DNA of 64,000 nucleotides from Verrucomicrobiota bacterium. GTDB lineage: Bacteria; Verrucomicrobiota; Verrucomicrobiia; Limisphaerales; UBA9464. The notes under the pieces were generated by a model. It was not told the origin of the DNA. It searched no databases and saw nothing but the letters and a program-made list of their open reading frames with translations. The DNA is taken from assembly GCA_947454705.1 (NCBI GenBank), contig CANGKZ010000016.1:1-64000 (forward strand), written 5' to 3'. Positions 1 to 8,391 of the stretch are shown here, piece by piece. Position 1 is the first letter of the stretch. Each line of letters starts with the position of its first letter. Position numbers and translations under genes: made by a program.

Positions 1-399
1 CGCCATTCCTACACGCCATTCTACCGCATCCAAACGTGCAAAAGGTCATCCGCAAACCCAATGCATCGCACAACGCGGACGCGCCCCCCTGTCGCCTCTG
101 CGACCCATTCGGTTCCGATTGAACTCACCTCAGGTCCGGACACCAATGGTTTAACGTAAAGATTCCGCGGAGGGCGCACGGTCGCTGCGGCTGAATCGTG
201 TTCCGCTACGGACCTATCCCGGCGCGCCTGGATCCGGTTTGGTAAAATTTCGCATGCGATTCACGCAATAGCTCATGGTTAGAGCTTGGTCTGGGTGATA
301 AGGATAACTCATTCCCTTGGTTTCGAGCCGTTGTCCACGGCCTGCACTCGCGTCCGTAAGTCGGGCGTGTCCGACCTTGGGTGCGTATTGCTGACACCT
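1..399. other. Intergenic region, no gene recognised
   Basis: Open frames here (for example on the minus strand through 214-1374) are low-complexity, arginine-rich readings that continue antisense to the LamG gene and show no recognisable domain. No tRNA or clear promoter was found. The stretch probably holds the upstream region of the LamG gene that starts at 400. Confidence 0.5.
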
Positions 400-3180
400 A
401 TGAAGCACCAAAAAATTCTTAACTCGGCGCCGGGGCGGGCACTTCCCGCTTTCACCCTGGCACTCGTGGCTGCGGGCGTTTTGACCCACGTTCAGGGCGC
501 CATCCAGACGGCAGGCACCCTGCTGGTCAATGTGGACGCCACGAAACAAACCGCGGGCGCGCTGAAGAGCATCGCCAACGCCGGCACCCTCGGAGGGTTC
601 TTCGTCGCCACCGGCGGCGGCGCGACCATCCCGAAGCTCGACCTCACCGGCGGAACCAAGGCGATCCAGTTTGACGGCACCTCCTACCTGCAGCTCGCGA
701 CCGACGCTGCGGGTGCGGCGCTGGTGACTCCTCCCGCGGGCATCGTGGGCGTCGATCCCACGGTCTCGATTGAGGTCTGGGCGCTGAACCCGGAAGTCGG
801 CAGCGAAGAAACCATGGTGGCTTGGGGCAAGCGCGGTGGTCCCGATGGCACGAATCTCTCCTTCAATTACGGCTCCGACTTCCGTTGGGGCGCTGTGGGC
901 CACTGGGGAAGTCCGGATCTCGGCTGGAATAGCGATGGCGGCAGCCCTGCGGCCAACAAGTGGCATCACTTGGTTTACACCTACGATGGCAAGATCTCGC
1001 GCGTGTATGCCGATGGCAAACTCGCCAACGCCGAATACGACGGCGCCGGTGTGCTGAACACCTGGGATAGCACCTCGATCAACCTCGCCACGCAGCTCGA
1101 CAGCGACGGCACCACGCCCACGGGCGGCATCCGCGGATCGCTCTCGATCGCCCGGGTTCGCATTCACGATGATGTGCTGACCGATGCGCAGGTGGCCGCG
1201 AATTACACCACGGAAAAGACCGACTTCGTCGATCCGGTTCCTGCCGCACCCATTGCCGCGGAACGTCTCGGAAAAGGCCCCGTGCATCGCTACTCGTTCA
1301 ACGATGCAGCGATCGCGGATGCGGACGGCCAGCCCATCAAGGACTCGGTGGGCACAGCGAACGGCATGGTCCAAGGCGAAGGCACCAGCTTCACCGGCAC
1401 GCGTTTGAAGCTGTCGGGCGGACCTTCCGCCACGGCCGGCTACGGCGATTTGCCGAATGGGCTGCTCTCCTCCAACGGCAAGGCCAATGGCGGCACGGGT
1501 GAATTCACCTTCGAAACCTGGTTCAAGATTACCGGCAGTCGCACCTGGTCCCGCGTGTTCGACTTCGGCTCATCAGCGTCGAGCGACGAAGTGCCCGGAC
1601 CCGGCGGCGGTGGAACCGGTCTCGACTACCTCGAGTACAGCGCGCAGATCGGTGACGACACCGGTTCACGCCGCCTCGAGCTCCGCAATGAAGATCCCGC
1701 CGGCGGCGGCGGCGGCGCGACTTCGGATGTCGGCACCACGACCTTCAACAAGGACACCCATGTGGTTGTGACCTGGAAGGAATCCACCGGCGCGGTCAGC
1801 GTGTACGAAAACGGAAAGCGCCTGGGCGGGTTTACCACCCCTGCACAGATCAGCGACATCAACGACGTCAACGTCTGGCTCGGTCGCTCGAACTGGAATG
1901 GCGACAACAACCTCCAGGGCGAGTTCGACGAGGTCCGCTTCTACGATTACGTTCTCACGCCCGGACAGGTGCTCGGCGATTCGCTCGCTGGACCCGACCT
2001 GATCAACAATCAGGGCGTGAATGTTTCGATCAGCACCGACCCCGTGGACACCGCGGTGCCCGAAGGCTACAGCGCGACCTTCACCGTCGCGGCCAAGGGT
2101 TCGTCGCCGATCAACTTCCAATGGTCCCGCAACGGAGTGCCGATCGCCGGCGCCACCGGGTCAAGCTACACCATCGACAGCGTCACTGCGGCCGACAACG
2201 GCGCGGTGTTCTCCGTCGTGGCCTCGAACAACGTCAACGGCAAGGACATCTCCGCTCCGAGCAAGACGGCCAAGCTGACCCTCGTGGCAGATCCTGTTTC
2301 GATGAAGCATCGGTACAGCTTCAATGAAACCTCCGGCACCGTGGCCAAGGACTCCGTGGGCACCGCCAACGGTGAACTCCTCGGCGGCGCGTCCCTGACG
2401 GGCGGGAAGGTCAAGCTCGACGGAAACGACGGCTACGTGAACCTCCCCAACGGCATCGTCTCCTCGCTCGGCAACAACGGAACCATCGAGTTCTGGTACA
2501 GCTACGACGGCGGCGGCGCCTGGTCGCGCGTGTTCGATCTCGGCACCCGCGTGGACGGTGAAGACGGCACCGGCAACGGGCTCGACTACCTGTTCTTCAC
2601 CCCGAAGACCGGGGACGGCATCCCGCGCTTCATCGCCAACTTCCCCGACGGCGGTGATACCACCACGATCAGCCTGCCGACCTATCAGGCCGTCGGCGAG
2701 GAACACGCCATCGCCATCAGCTACAGCTTCAGCGGCAACACCGCCCGCATGTATCTCGACGGCGTTCTCGTGGCCTCCGGTCCTGCGAGCAAGCCGCTCT
2801 CGGCACTTTCCGCTGACAACAACAACTGGCTCGGACGCTCGCAGTTTCCGTCCGATCCGTTCTTCGCCGGAGCCATCAATGAGTTCCGTCTCTACAGCGG
2901 TGCGATGACCTCCGCGCAGGTGGCGGCGAGCTTCACGGCCGGCCCCAATGGCACCGCCGCCGCACCGGTTCCCACCCTCACGGTCAGCCGCGATGGCAAC
3001 AATGTCATCGTGACCTGGCCCTCGGCCTCGACCGGCTATCGCCTCGAAGGTTCCACGACCCTCGGAGCCTCTGCTTCCTGGACTGACATCGGTGACGGCA
3101 CTCCGATCACCGGCGGAAACTTCCGCGTCGTCGTCCCGGTCTCCAGCGCCGTCCGCTTCCTGCGCGCTCGCAGTAACTAA
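400..3180 (+). CDS. Secreted LamG/Ig multidomain surface protein
   Basis: This 926-residue protein begins with a typical signal peptide (about residues 1-33, cleavage likely after VQG). It then has three concanavalin A-like LamG jelly rolls (about 45-275, 295-525 and 640-830), each ending in the usual DEVRFYDYVLTPGQV-type strand, and one Ig-like domain (about 540-630, with the FQWSRNGVPIAGATG signature). The last 80 residues form a small beta-domain ending FLRARSN. LamG domains usually bind glycans or proteins; no enzyme motif is visible. The ATG at 400 is chosen because the signal peptide starts there; the frame is open further upstream, but that part is not export-like. A strong terminator follows the stop. 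Probable role: adhesion or extracellular matrix. Confidence 0.85.
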   Translation: MKHQKILNSAPGRALPAFTLALVAAGVLTHVQGAIQTAGTLLVNVDATKQTAGALKSIANAGTLGGFFVATGGGATIPKLDLTGGTKAIQFDGTSYLQLATDAAGAALVTPPAGIVGVDPTVSIEVWALNPEVGSEETMVAWGKRGGPDGTNLSFNYGSDFRWGAVGHWGSPDLGWNSDGGSPAANKWHHLVYTYDGKISRVYADGKLANAEYDGAGVLNTWDSTSINLATQLDSDGTTPTGGIRGSLSIARVRIHDDVLTDAQVAANYTTEKTDFVDPVPAAPIAAERLGKGPVHRYSFNDAAIADADGQPIKDSVGTANGMVQGEGTSFTGTRLKLSGGPSATAGYGDLPNGLLSSNGKANGGTGEFTFETWFKITGSRTWSRVFDFGSSASSDEVPGPGGGGTGLDYLEYSAQIGDDTGSRRLELRNEDPAGGGGGATSDVGTTTFNKDTHVVVTWKESTGAVSVYENGKRLGGFTTPAQISDINDVNVWLGRSNWNGDNNLQGEFDEVRFYDYVLTPGQVLGDSLAGPDLINNQGVNVSISTDPVDTAVPEGYSATFTVAAKGSSPINFQWSRNGVPIAGATGSSYTIDSVTAADNGAVFSVVASNNVNGKDISAPSKTAKLTLVADPVSMKHRYSFNETSGTVAKDSVGTANGELLGGASLTGGKVKLDGNDGYVNLPNGIVSSLGNNGTIEFWYSYDGGGAWSRVFDLGTRVDGEDGTGNGLDYLFFTPKTGDGIPRFIANFPDGGDTTTISLPTYQAVGEEHAIAISYSFSGNTARMYLDGVLVASGPASKPLSALSADNNNWLGRSQFPSDPFFAGAINEFRLYSGAMTSAQVAASFTAGPNGTAAAPVPTLTVSRDGNNVIVTWPSASTGYRLEGSTTLGASASWTDIGDGTPITGGNFRVVVPVSSAVRFLRARSN

Positions 3181-3208
3181 GCCGCAGTTGGTTAACGCAC
3201 ACACACCG

Positions 3209-3246
3209 AGCCCTTCCCGTACGACAATGCGGGAAGGGCTTTTTCG
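3209..3246 (+). terminator. Rho-independent terminator after LamG gene
   Basis: A perfect 11-bp stem (AGCCCTTCCCG / CGGGAAGGGCT) with a 10-nt loop is followed by a run of five T. It starts 29 bp after the stop of the LamG gene. Confidence 0.85.
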
Positions 3247-3283
3247 TGGCCGAATGCGGAGGCTGAAACGTTGAATTTCGAAA

Positions 3284-3473
3284 CGGCAGTTGAAGGGTTA
3301 AAAAGTTGAAGCGTTGAAGGGGAATCCGACGCTGCCGTGAGGGTTTTCTCATTCGTTTGGAGTCCCGTCTTCAGACGGTTCGGGGAGGCGTGTCTCGATG
3401 CATCCAGGCGGTTGATCTTCAACCCGTCGATGGCCCGCGTCCAACAGCTGAGCCGCGTAAACGCGGTACTCCA
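3284..3473 (+). repeat. Dispersed repeat, copy A
   Basis: The first 108 bp match 62976-63083 without gaps and with about nine mismatches by eye. A distal block (3440-3473) matches 63131-63164. The unit contains TTGAAGGGTT motifs and two small palindromes, CCGTCTTCAGACGG and CCGCGTAAACGCGG. The rest of the gap to 3706 shows no credible gene. Confidence 0.8.
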
Positions 3474-3706
3474 AACGTATCAAGAAGCCCGCCGCGTAAA
3501 ACTGGAGTTGCGAGAGAAAACAACCGCAGCGCGGACGCCCTCAAGAGGTGGGTTTGAAGCCTGTCCTGCATTCGAAAGCGCCAGAGGATTGGCGCACTCC
3601 ACGACGCTGTCGCGACTTACTCACCCCTGCGTCGAAATCCGCCAGGTCTTGGACTGCGGTAGTCCTCTACCGCTTTGGACGGAGCCGATGACGCACGCCG
3701 GAACCC

Positions 3707-5059
3707 CTATCGTCTCGAACCCGCTCCCGTGAGCGCTTCCAGGGTTCGACGGGCCCGGGGTTGGTTTCGGTCGAGTCGAAGCGCCTGCGTGGCGGTATCA
3801 CGGGCCTGATTCGATCGGCCGGCGCGCAGGTGCAGCTCCGACAAATTCCCAAGCGCGGCGGCATCCCCCGGATTGCACCGTACCGCCTCCTCGAACGCCT
3901 TCACCGCACCCGCGTCATCGCCGGCGTTTGCGCGGGCGAGGCCCAGATTGAAGTGCGCTTGGGCAAAATCCGGTTTCACCCGGAGCGCGGTTTCGAAGGC
4001 GGATGCCGCGTCGTTCCAGCGCGACTGACACATCAGAACCAGACCCAGCTGCACCTGGCCGTTTAGGGAATCGGGACGCACCTTCAAGTGCCGCTGGATC
4101 AGCTTCTCCGCCTCGGTGCACTTGGATTGTTGCAGCCGCAGTCGCCCAAGAATGAGCAATCCCTCCGGGTCGTCGGGCGAGGTGTTCAGCAGATCGGTGA
4201 GCAGTTTTTCCGCCTCGGGAATGCGACGCTGGATCAACAGACCGTTGGCCCGTGCGGCGACATTCTGCCGGTCGCGTCGAAGCGATTCGATCTCCCGCAG
4301 AAAAGGATCCGGCCAGTCGAACGGACGCGGCATCGATGCTGCCCGACGCGCCAGCGCATTGGCCCCTTCGACATCGCCAAGACGCAATCGCGCCTGGCTC
4401 AACAACATGGCGGCGGGACGTGCTGTGTACGGATTGGTGAGACACGGTGTGAGCAACTCCACCGCAGCCGCGGGCCCGTTGGTGGAGAGCGACACCCGCG
4501 CGAGTTCGAGGCGGGCCGCTGGATGGTCCGGTCGGATCAACAGCAGCGGCTGGAGTCCTCGGGCCGCTTCCTCAAAGCGCCCCCGCTCATTCAGCGCCTG
4601 CACCCAGCGAATGCGGGGTGCATCTGAATTGGTCCCCACCAACTCCGCGGCGCGGGACAATCGGGCGAGTGCGGAATCCGGTTTCAGGGCGAGCTCTTGC
4701 AACCCCAGCAGGTGCAGCCACCGGCCCGAATCCGGTGCGAGCTCCACGGCGCGGGCGTAGCAAAGTCCGGCTTCCACCGCGAAGTCGTTGGCTTCACACA
4801 CCTGACCATACGTGCCCCAGGCGTCGGCGGATTCGGGGTGCGCCAACACCGCCTCCCGTGCGGTGCGCAACTGCGCTGCCTGACCGGGCTCCAGCGTCGC
4901 GACGTCCGGATTCGGTGGTTCCTGTCGCGTCGGTGCGGGCGTGGCTGCGCGGGGAGCCTCCGGCTTTGAATTTGACTGCGGCCCGCATCCCGCGGCCGTG
5001 ATGCCGAGCAGGATTGCGCAGATGATCCAGGTTGATCGCGTCTCGGGTCGCGCTTTCAC
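3707..5059 (-). CDS. TPR-repeat lipoprotein
   Basis: This 450-residue protein has a hydrophobic signal with a lipobox-like TAAGC (Cys25), so it is probably anchored in a membrane. The rest is helical tetratricopeptide repeats, clearest at about 75-150 and 245-440, with the canonical spacing of W/L/G/Y, A and P (for example AQAHFNLGLARANAGD). TPRs are protein-binding scaffolds and no enzyme motif is seen. The start is a GTG whose bases overlap the TGA stop of the upstream UnbV gene, so the two are probably translationally coupled. It is the last gene of the halogenase operon. Its partner is likely the adjacent propeller lipoprotein, which is an inference from the pairing repeated elsewhere in the window. 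Confidence 0.85.
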   Translation of the reverse strand: MKARPETRSTWIICAILLGITAAGCGPQSNSKPEAPRAATPAPTRQEPPNPDVATLEPGQAAQLRTAREAVLAHPESADAWGTYGQVCEANDFAVEAGLCYARAVELAPDSGRWLHLLGLQELALKPDSALARLSRAAELVGTNSDAPRIRWVQALNERGRFEEAARGLQPLLLIRPDHPAARLELARVSLSTNGPAAAVELLTPCLTNPYTARPAAMLLSQARLRLGDVEGANALARRAASMPRPFDWPDPFLREIESLRRDRQNVAARANGLLIQRRIPEAEKLLTDLLNTSPDDPEGLLILGRLRLQQSKCTEAEKLIQRHLKVRPDSLNGQVQLGLVLMCQSRWNDAASAFETALRVKPDFAQAHFNLGLARANAGDDAGAVKAFEEAVRCNPGDAAALGNLSELHLRAGRSNQARDTATQALRLDRNQPRARRTLEALTGAGSRR

Positions 5060-6813
5060 GGAGCCACCTTTCGTCCCTCACCGTGACGCAACACAAGGCG
5101 TCGATCCGCCGGTCCGCCGGGGAAGGTTTCCTTGGAGCCATCGGCCCACTGAACTTCGACCGAATCGAGCGCGGTCGCGGCGCCGAGTCCGAAGTGCAGC
5201 ACGGGTTCATGACTGGAGAGATAGCTTGTGGCGGGCTGCAGAACGGCCCATCGACGTTTACCCCCTGCGGTTACTACGGCCTCGGCACCGATGGCTTCGC
5301 GGTTTCCGAATCGCGGTTCGGTGAGCTGCAGGGTGACCCAGTGTCCGCGTCCCGCGATTCGGTTGCGCCAGAGCAGCGCCGGTCCCCCAAGACCGCCCGC
5401 GACCAAATCTGGTGCGCCATCTCCATCCAGATCCCCGACCGCCAGGCTGCGTCCGACGAACGCAGTTCCGGAGAACGACGGGCTGACCTCCGAGAAGTCC
5501 TGGAAGTGCCCTCGGCCCGTGTTGCGGAACACCTGCGGGCGCTGCGCGTATCGGCCCCACCACGCATTCACTCCGGCCCGCACCGGTGTTTGACCCGGCG
5601 TGGCCCGGCGGACGAGTCCGTTGACCTGCGCCAGATCCGGTGCGCCGTCGGCATCGAAGTCCACGAGCACCGTACCAAATCCGGTTCCCCTCCATCCCGA
5701 TTGCTGGAGCCCCGCCTGTGCCACCGAATCGAGAAAGATCCCGCGCTGGTCTTGTCGGAAGTAGGAGTGGAATTCCTCCGCGAGATGCGTGACGAACAGA
5801 TCGCCCATGCCGTCGCCATCCCCGTCGGCAAACGCCGTGCCCATGTTGGCTGCGGTGCGGCCCATGGCATTGAACGCGACTCCGCGCACGGCCGCCTCCT
5901 CGCGAAAGGTTCCGTCATGCCGGTTCATGAACAGGCGGTTGGGCCGACCATCGTCCGACACGAAAATATCCGGCCACCCATCGCCGTCGAAATCCGCGCA
6001 GACCAGCCCCAGGGCGTCGCCTGGTGAGGACGCGAGACCCGACGAGGCGGTGACATCCGCGAACTTCGGAGCGCCACCGCCCGGAGGGGTGATGTTTCTC
6101 CAGAGCCGGGTTGCGGTTCCGGCGAAGGCCTGCGGTGAACAGAAATCGGGCCGTCCTTGGACGTCCTGGCATTTCTGCGTCGGGTCGTAGTCCACGTAAT
6201 TGCCCACCACCAGATCGAGCCGGCCGTCGCGGTCAAAATCGATGAAGCTCGCCGGCGCGGCCCACCGCGGATCGTCGATTCCGGCCTCGCGGCTCACCTC
6301 GCGGAAGTGTCCCTGCCCGGCATTCAGCAGCAGCCTGACTGCACCATATTCGGTCACCACCAGGTCCGGGAAACCGTCGTTGTTCACATCGCCCGCGATC
6401 GCGCCCATGCCGCGCGAGGCGAGGTCGGTGCCGGATCCCTTCGAGACGTCATGGAACGTTCCGTCCGCCTCCTGATGGAAGAGCTGGCTGTGGGCCCCCG
6501 GAGTGTCGATACCATTCTGTACGCAGTATAAATCGAGCCGGCCGTCGCGATCGAAATCGAACAGCACCACGCCCGACCCCACCTGGTCGGGCATGAAGCA
6601 ATTGGTCCCGGTGGCATGGACGAACTTCACGCCGGAGCGATCGGTGATGTCCTCAAACCACGCGCCCGCCGCGGCCGTGGTCTCGTGATGCGCGCCAGGA
6701 TTCGTTTTGGACAAAGCCGCGGCGGTTGAAGCTCCGGGCTCCGGCTTTCCGCATCCAGCCACCCAGGCAAGTCCTAGAACTCCGACCAAACCGGTGATCA
6801 GCGAAGCCTTCAT
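5056..6813 (-). CDS. CRTAC1-like FG-GAP/UnbV propeller lipoprotein
   Basis: A 585-residue protein with signal peptide and lipobox (VAGC, Cys21). Residues about 60-480 carry many FG-GAP/VCBS repeats with DxDxDG-type calcium loops (DFDRDGRLDLY, DVNNDGFPDLV, DFDGDGWPDIF), forming an integrin-alpha-like beta-propeller. Residues about 500-575 are an ASPIC/UnbV domain (AIGAEAVVTAGGKRRW ... VEVQWADGS). The ATG at 6813 overlaps the stop of the halogenase gene; the frame is open further upstream, but that part is antisense-like and out of phase with any signal peptide. The function of bacterial ASPIC/UnbV proteins is unknown; surface binding is likely. It is the shortest of three UnbV paralogues in this window. 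Confidence 0.88.
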   Translation of the reverse strand: MKASLITGLVGVLGLAWVAGCGKPEPGASTAAALSKTNPGAHHETTAAAGAWFEDITDRSGVKFVHATGTNCFMPDQVGSGVVLFDFDRDGRLDLYCVQNGIDTPGAHSQLFHQEADGTFHDVSKGSGTDLASRGMGAIAGDVNNDGFPDLVVTEYGAVRLLLNAGQGHFREVSREAGIDDPRWAAPASFIDFDRDGRLDLVVGNYVDYDPTQKCQDVQGRPDFCSPQAFAGTATRLWRNITPPGGGAPKFADVTASSGLASSPGDALGLVCADFDGDGWPDIFVSDDGRPNRLFMNRHDGTFREEAAVRGVAFNAMGRTAANMGTAFADGDGDGMGDLFVTHLAEEFHSYFRQDQRGIFLDSVAQAGLQQSGWRGTGFGTVLVDFDADGAPDLAQVNGLVRRATPGQTPVRAGVNAWWGRYAQRPQVFRNTGRGHFQDFSEVSPSFSGTAFVGRSLAVGDLDGDGAPDLVAGGLGGPALLWRNRIAGRGHWVTLQLTEPRFGNREAIGAEAVVTAGGKRRWAVLQPATSYLSSHEPVLHFGLGAATALDSVEVQWADGSKETFPGGPADRRLVLRHGEGRKVAP

Positions 6814-8309
6814 TTCGCAGGGACTGTCCAGACTCCGGTGCGGCCCTGGGCGCGGACGGCATCCAGGCACTGCCGAACGGTGAACCCACGGCGCGCCTCG
6901 GCATCCCAGCGAGTGCAGTGGTCGCGCCACTTCCGCGCCTCTTGTTCGGTGGGGGTGTAGGGCTTGGCGTGCGGAACGTTCTGTCCCACCAGCATCGCGA
7001 GATACCCATCCATCCCGAATGAGTTCGACGCGTGAAGCAACTGCACTCCCGCCACCACGCTGGGGCCGTTCTCCTGATAGAACTTCACCAGGAATTCCGC
7101 GCCGTGCAGTCGCGTGTCGGACCGGCACGCCTTCCAAAACGGGGTGTCGAGACGCGTGTTGAACTTGTAGTGAACTGCGAGGAAATCGCGAATGTCGTCC
7201 CACGCCTGGGTGTTGAAGCGGTTGTAGAGCTCGATGAGCGAAGGATTCGGCTCGCAGAGCGAATCGATCAGCGAATCCGCAAGGGTGCTGCATTCGACGC
7301 AAATGATCTGCAGCGCGGTGGCCTCCAGCGGTTCGACAAAGCCCACGGAGTTTCCGATGCCCACCACATTTCCCACCCAGTTGTGCTGGTAACGTCCCGA
7401 GCGATATTTCACCACCCGTGGCGTGGTGGTCACCTGCGGGTTCTTGCGCAGGAATTCCGCGAGCGCGTCCTCATCGCTGAGAAACGCCGAGCTGTAAACA
7501 TAGCCGCGGTTGATGAAGTTCTCGTGCTCGATGCGCCAGCACCAGCCCGCATCCATGGTTTCAACTTCGGTACAGGCGAGAATCGGCTCCGTGGTTCGCG
7601 CCCATCCTCCGATCACGGCGCGGTCGCAGAACAGTGCGTCGGAATAGGACAGGAAGGGCACGCCGAGGGTGCGGCCCAGGAGCTCGCTGCGGAATCCACT
7701 GGCATCGACGTACAGGTCGGCCGTCAACCGCGTGCCGTCCTCCTTCACCAGCGCGGCGATTCCACCTGGGCCTGCCTCGGGGGTGACGGTGGCATCGATG
7801 ACCTCCACGCCCAGGGTCCGGCTGGTGGTCTCCAGCCAGCGCACCAGTTTCAGGTTCTCGATGTGAAAGGCGTGTCGATTGTGGATGTACGGCGTGCCGT
7901 CGGCGCGACGCGGGAATGCCTTATTGTGGTGCAGCAGCGCCGAGTACGGCCCGATCCACTGTTCCTCCGGTCCGTAGAAGAATCCGCTGTTGCGCGGCAG
8001 GTCCGGCTGTCGCTGCTGATACTCGTAGGAAAACGTGTAGTGGTAGTGATCGCGCGGGCCCCACTTGAACCGGATGCCTAGCTTCCAGGTGGGCTCGGCC
8101 AGTTCATAAAACGACTGCGGCTTGAGCTTCAGGTAGTCGAAGAAATGCTGGGGAAACGCGGGGGTTGTTCCTTCGCCGACGCCGATGATTCCGATGTCCG
8201 GGCTCCGCACCACGCGCACGTTCAACTGCGGAAGGCGGCGCTTCAGAGTCAAAGCGGCCATCAGGCCTGCGCTTCCGGCTCCGAGCACGAGGACATCGCG
8301 AACATTCAT
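6810..8309 (-). CDS. Flavin-dependent (tryptophan-type) halogenase homologue
   Basis: This 499-residue protein has the FAD-binding motif GAGSAGL (10-16), the halogenase motif GVGEGTTP (43-50), a lysine in TWKLGIRF (Lys76) at the place of the catalytic lysine of PrnA/RebH, and GFVEPLEAT (323-331) matching the conserved flavin/chloride segment. The hallmark WxWxIP is changed: residues 255-261 read GWCWRIE, with Glu in place of Pro. Family members use FADH2, O2 and halide to form HOCl for substrate halogenation. The changed motif may mean a different substrate or another flavin oxidation. It overlaps the next gene by 4 bp and lies 82 bp after the synthase-like gene. No flavin reductase or NRPS/PKS is nearby. 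Confidence 0.85.
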   Translation of the reverse strand: MNVRDVLVLGAGSAGLMAALTLKRRLPQLNVRVVRSPDIGIIGVGEGTTPAFPQHFFDYLKLKPQSFYELAEPTWKLGIRFKWGPRDHYHYTFSYEYQQRQPDLPRNSGFFYGPEEQWIGPYSALLHHNKAFPRRADGTPYIHNRHAFHIENLKLVRWLETTSRTLGVEVIDATVTPEAGPGGIAALVKEDGTRLTADLYVDASGFRSELLGRTLGVPFLSYSDALFCDRAVIGGWARTTEPILACTEVETMDAGWCWRIEHENFINRGYVYSSAFLSDEDALAEFLRKNPQVTTTPRVVKYRSGRYQHNWVGNVVGIGNSVGFVEPLEATALQIICVECSTLADSLIDSLCEPNPSLIELYNRFNTQAWDDIRDFLAVHYKFNTRLDTPFWKACRSDTRLHGAEFLVKFYQENGPSVVAGVQLLHASNSFGMDGYLAMLVGQNVPHAKPYTPTEQEARKWRDHCTRWDAEARRGFTVRQCLDAVRAQGRTGVWTVPAK

Positions 8310-8391
8310 GGGGTGCTCGCAGACTAGGTGGAACCCGGACGGGGCTCAACGAGGAACACCACCGAAACAGTCGTTGGGACCGCAACTTTAA

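Noticed and set aside
6814-7302. Long N-terminal extension of the UnbV lipoprotein frame
   Set aside because: It is antisense-like sequence inside the halogenase gene; the ATG at 6813 gives a perfect lipoprotein signal and a 4-bp overlap.
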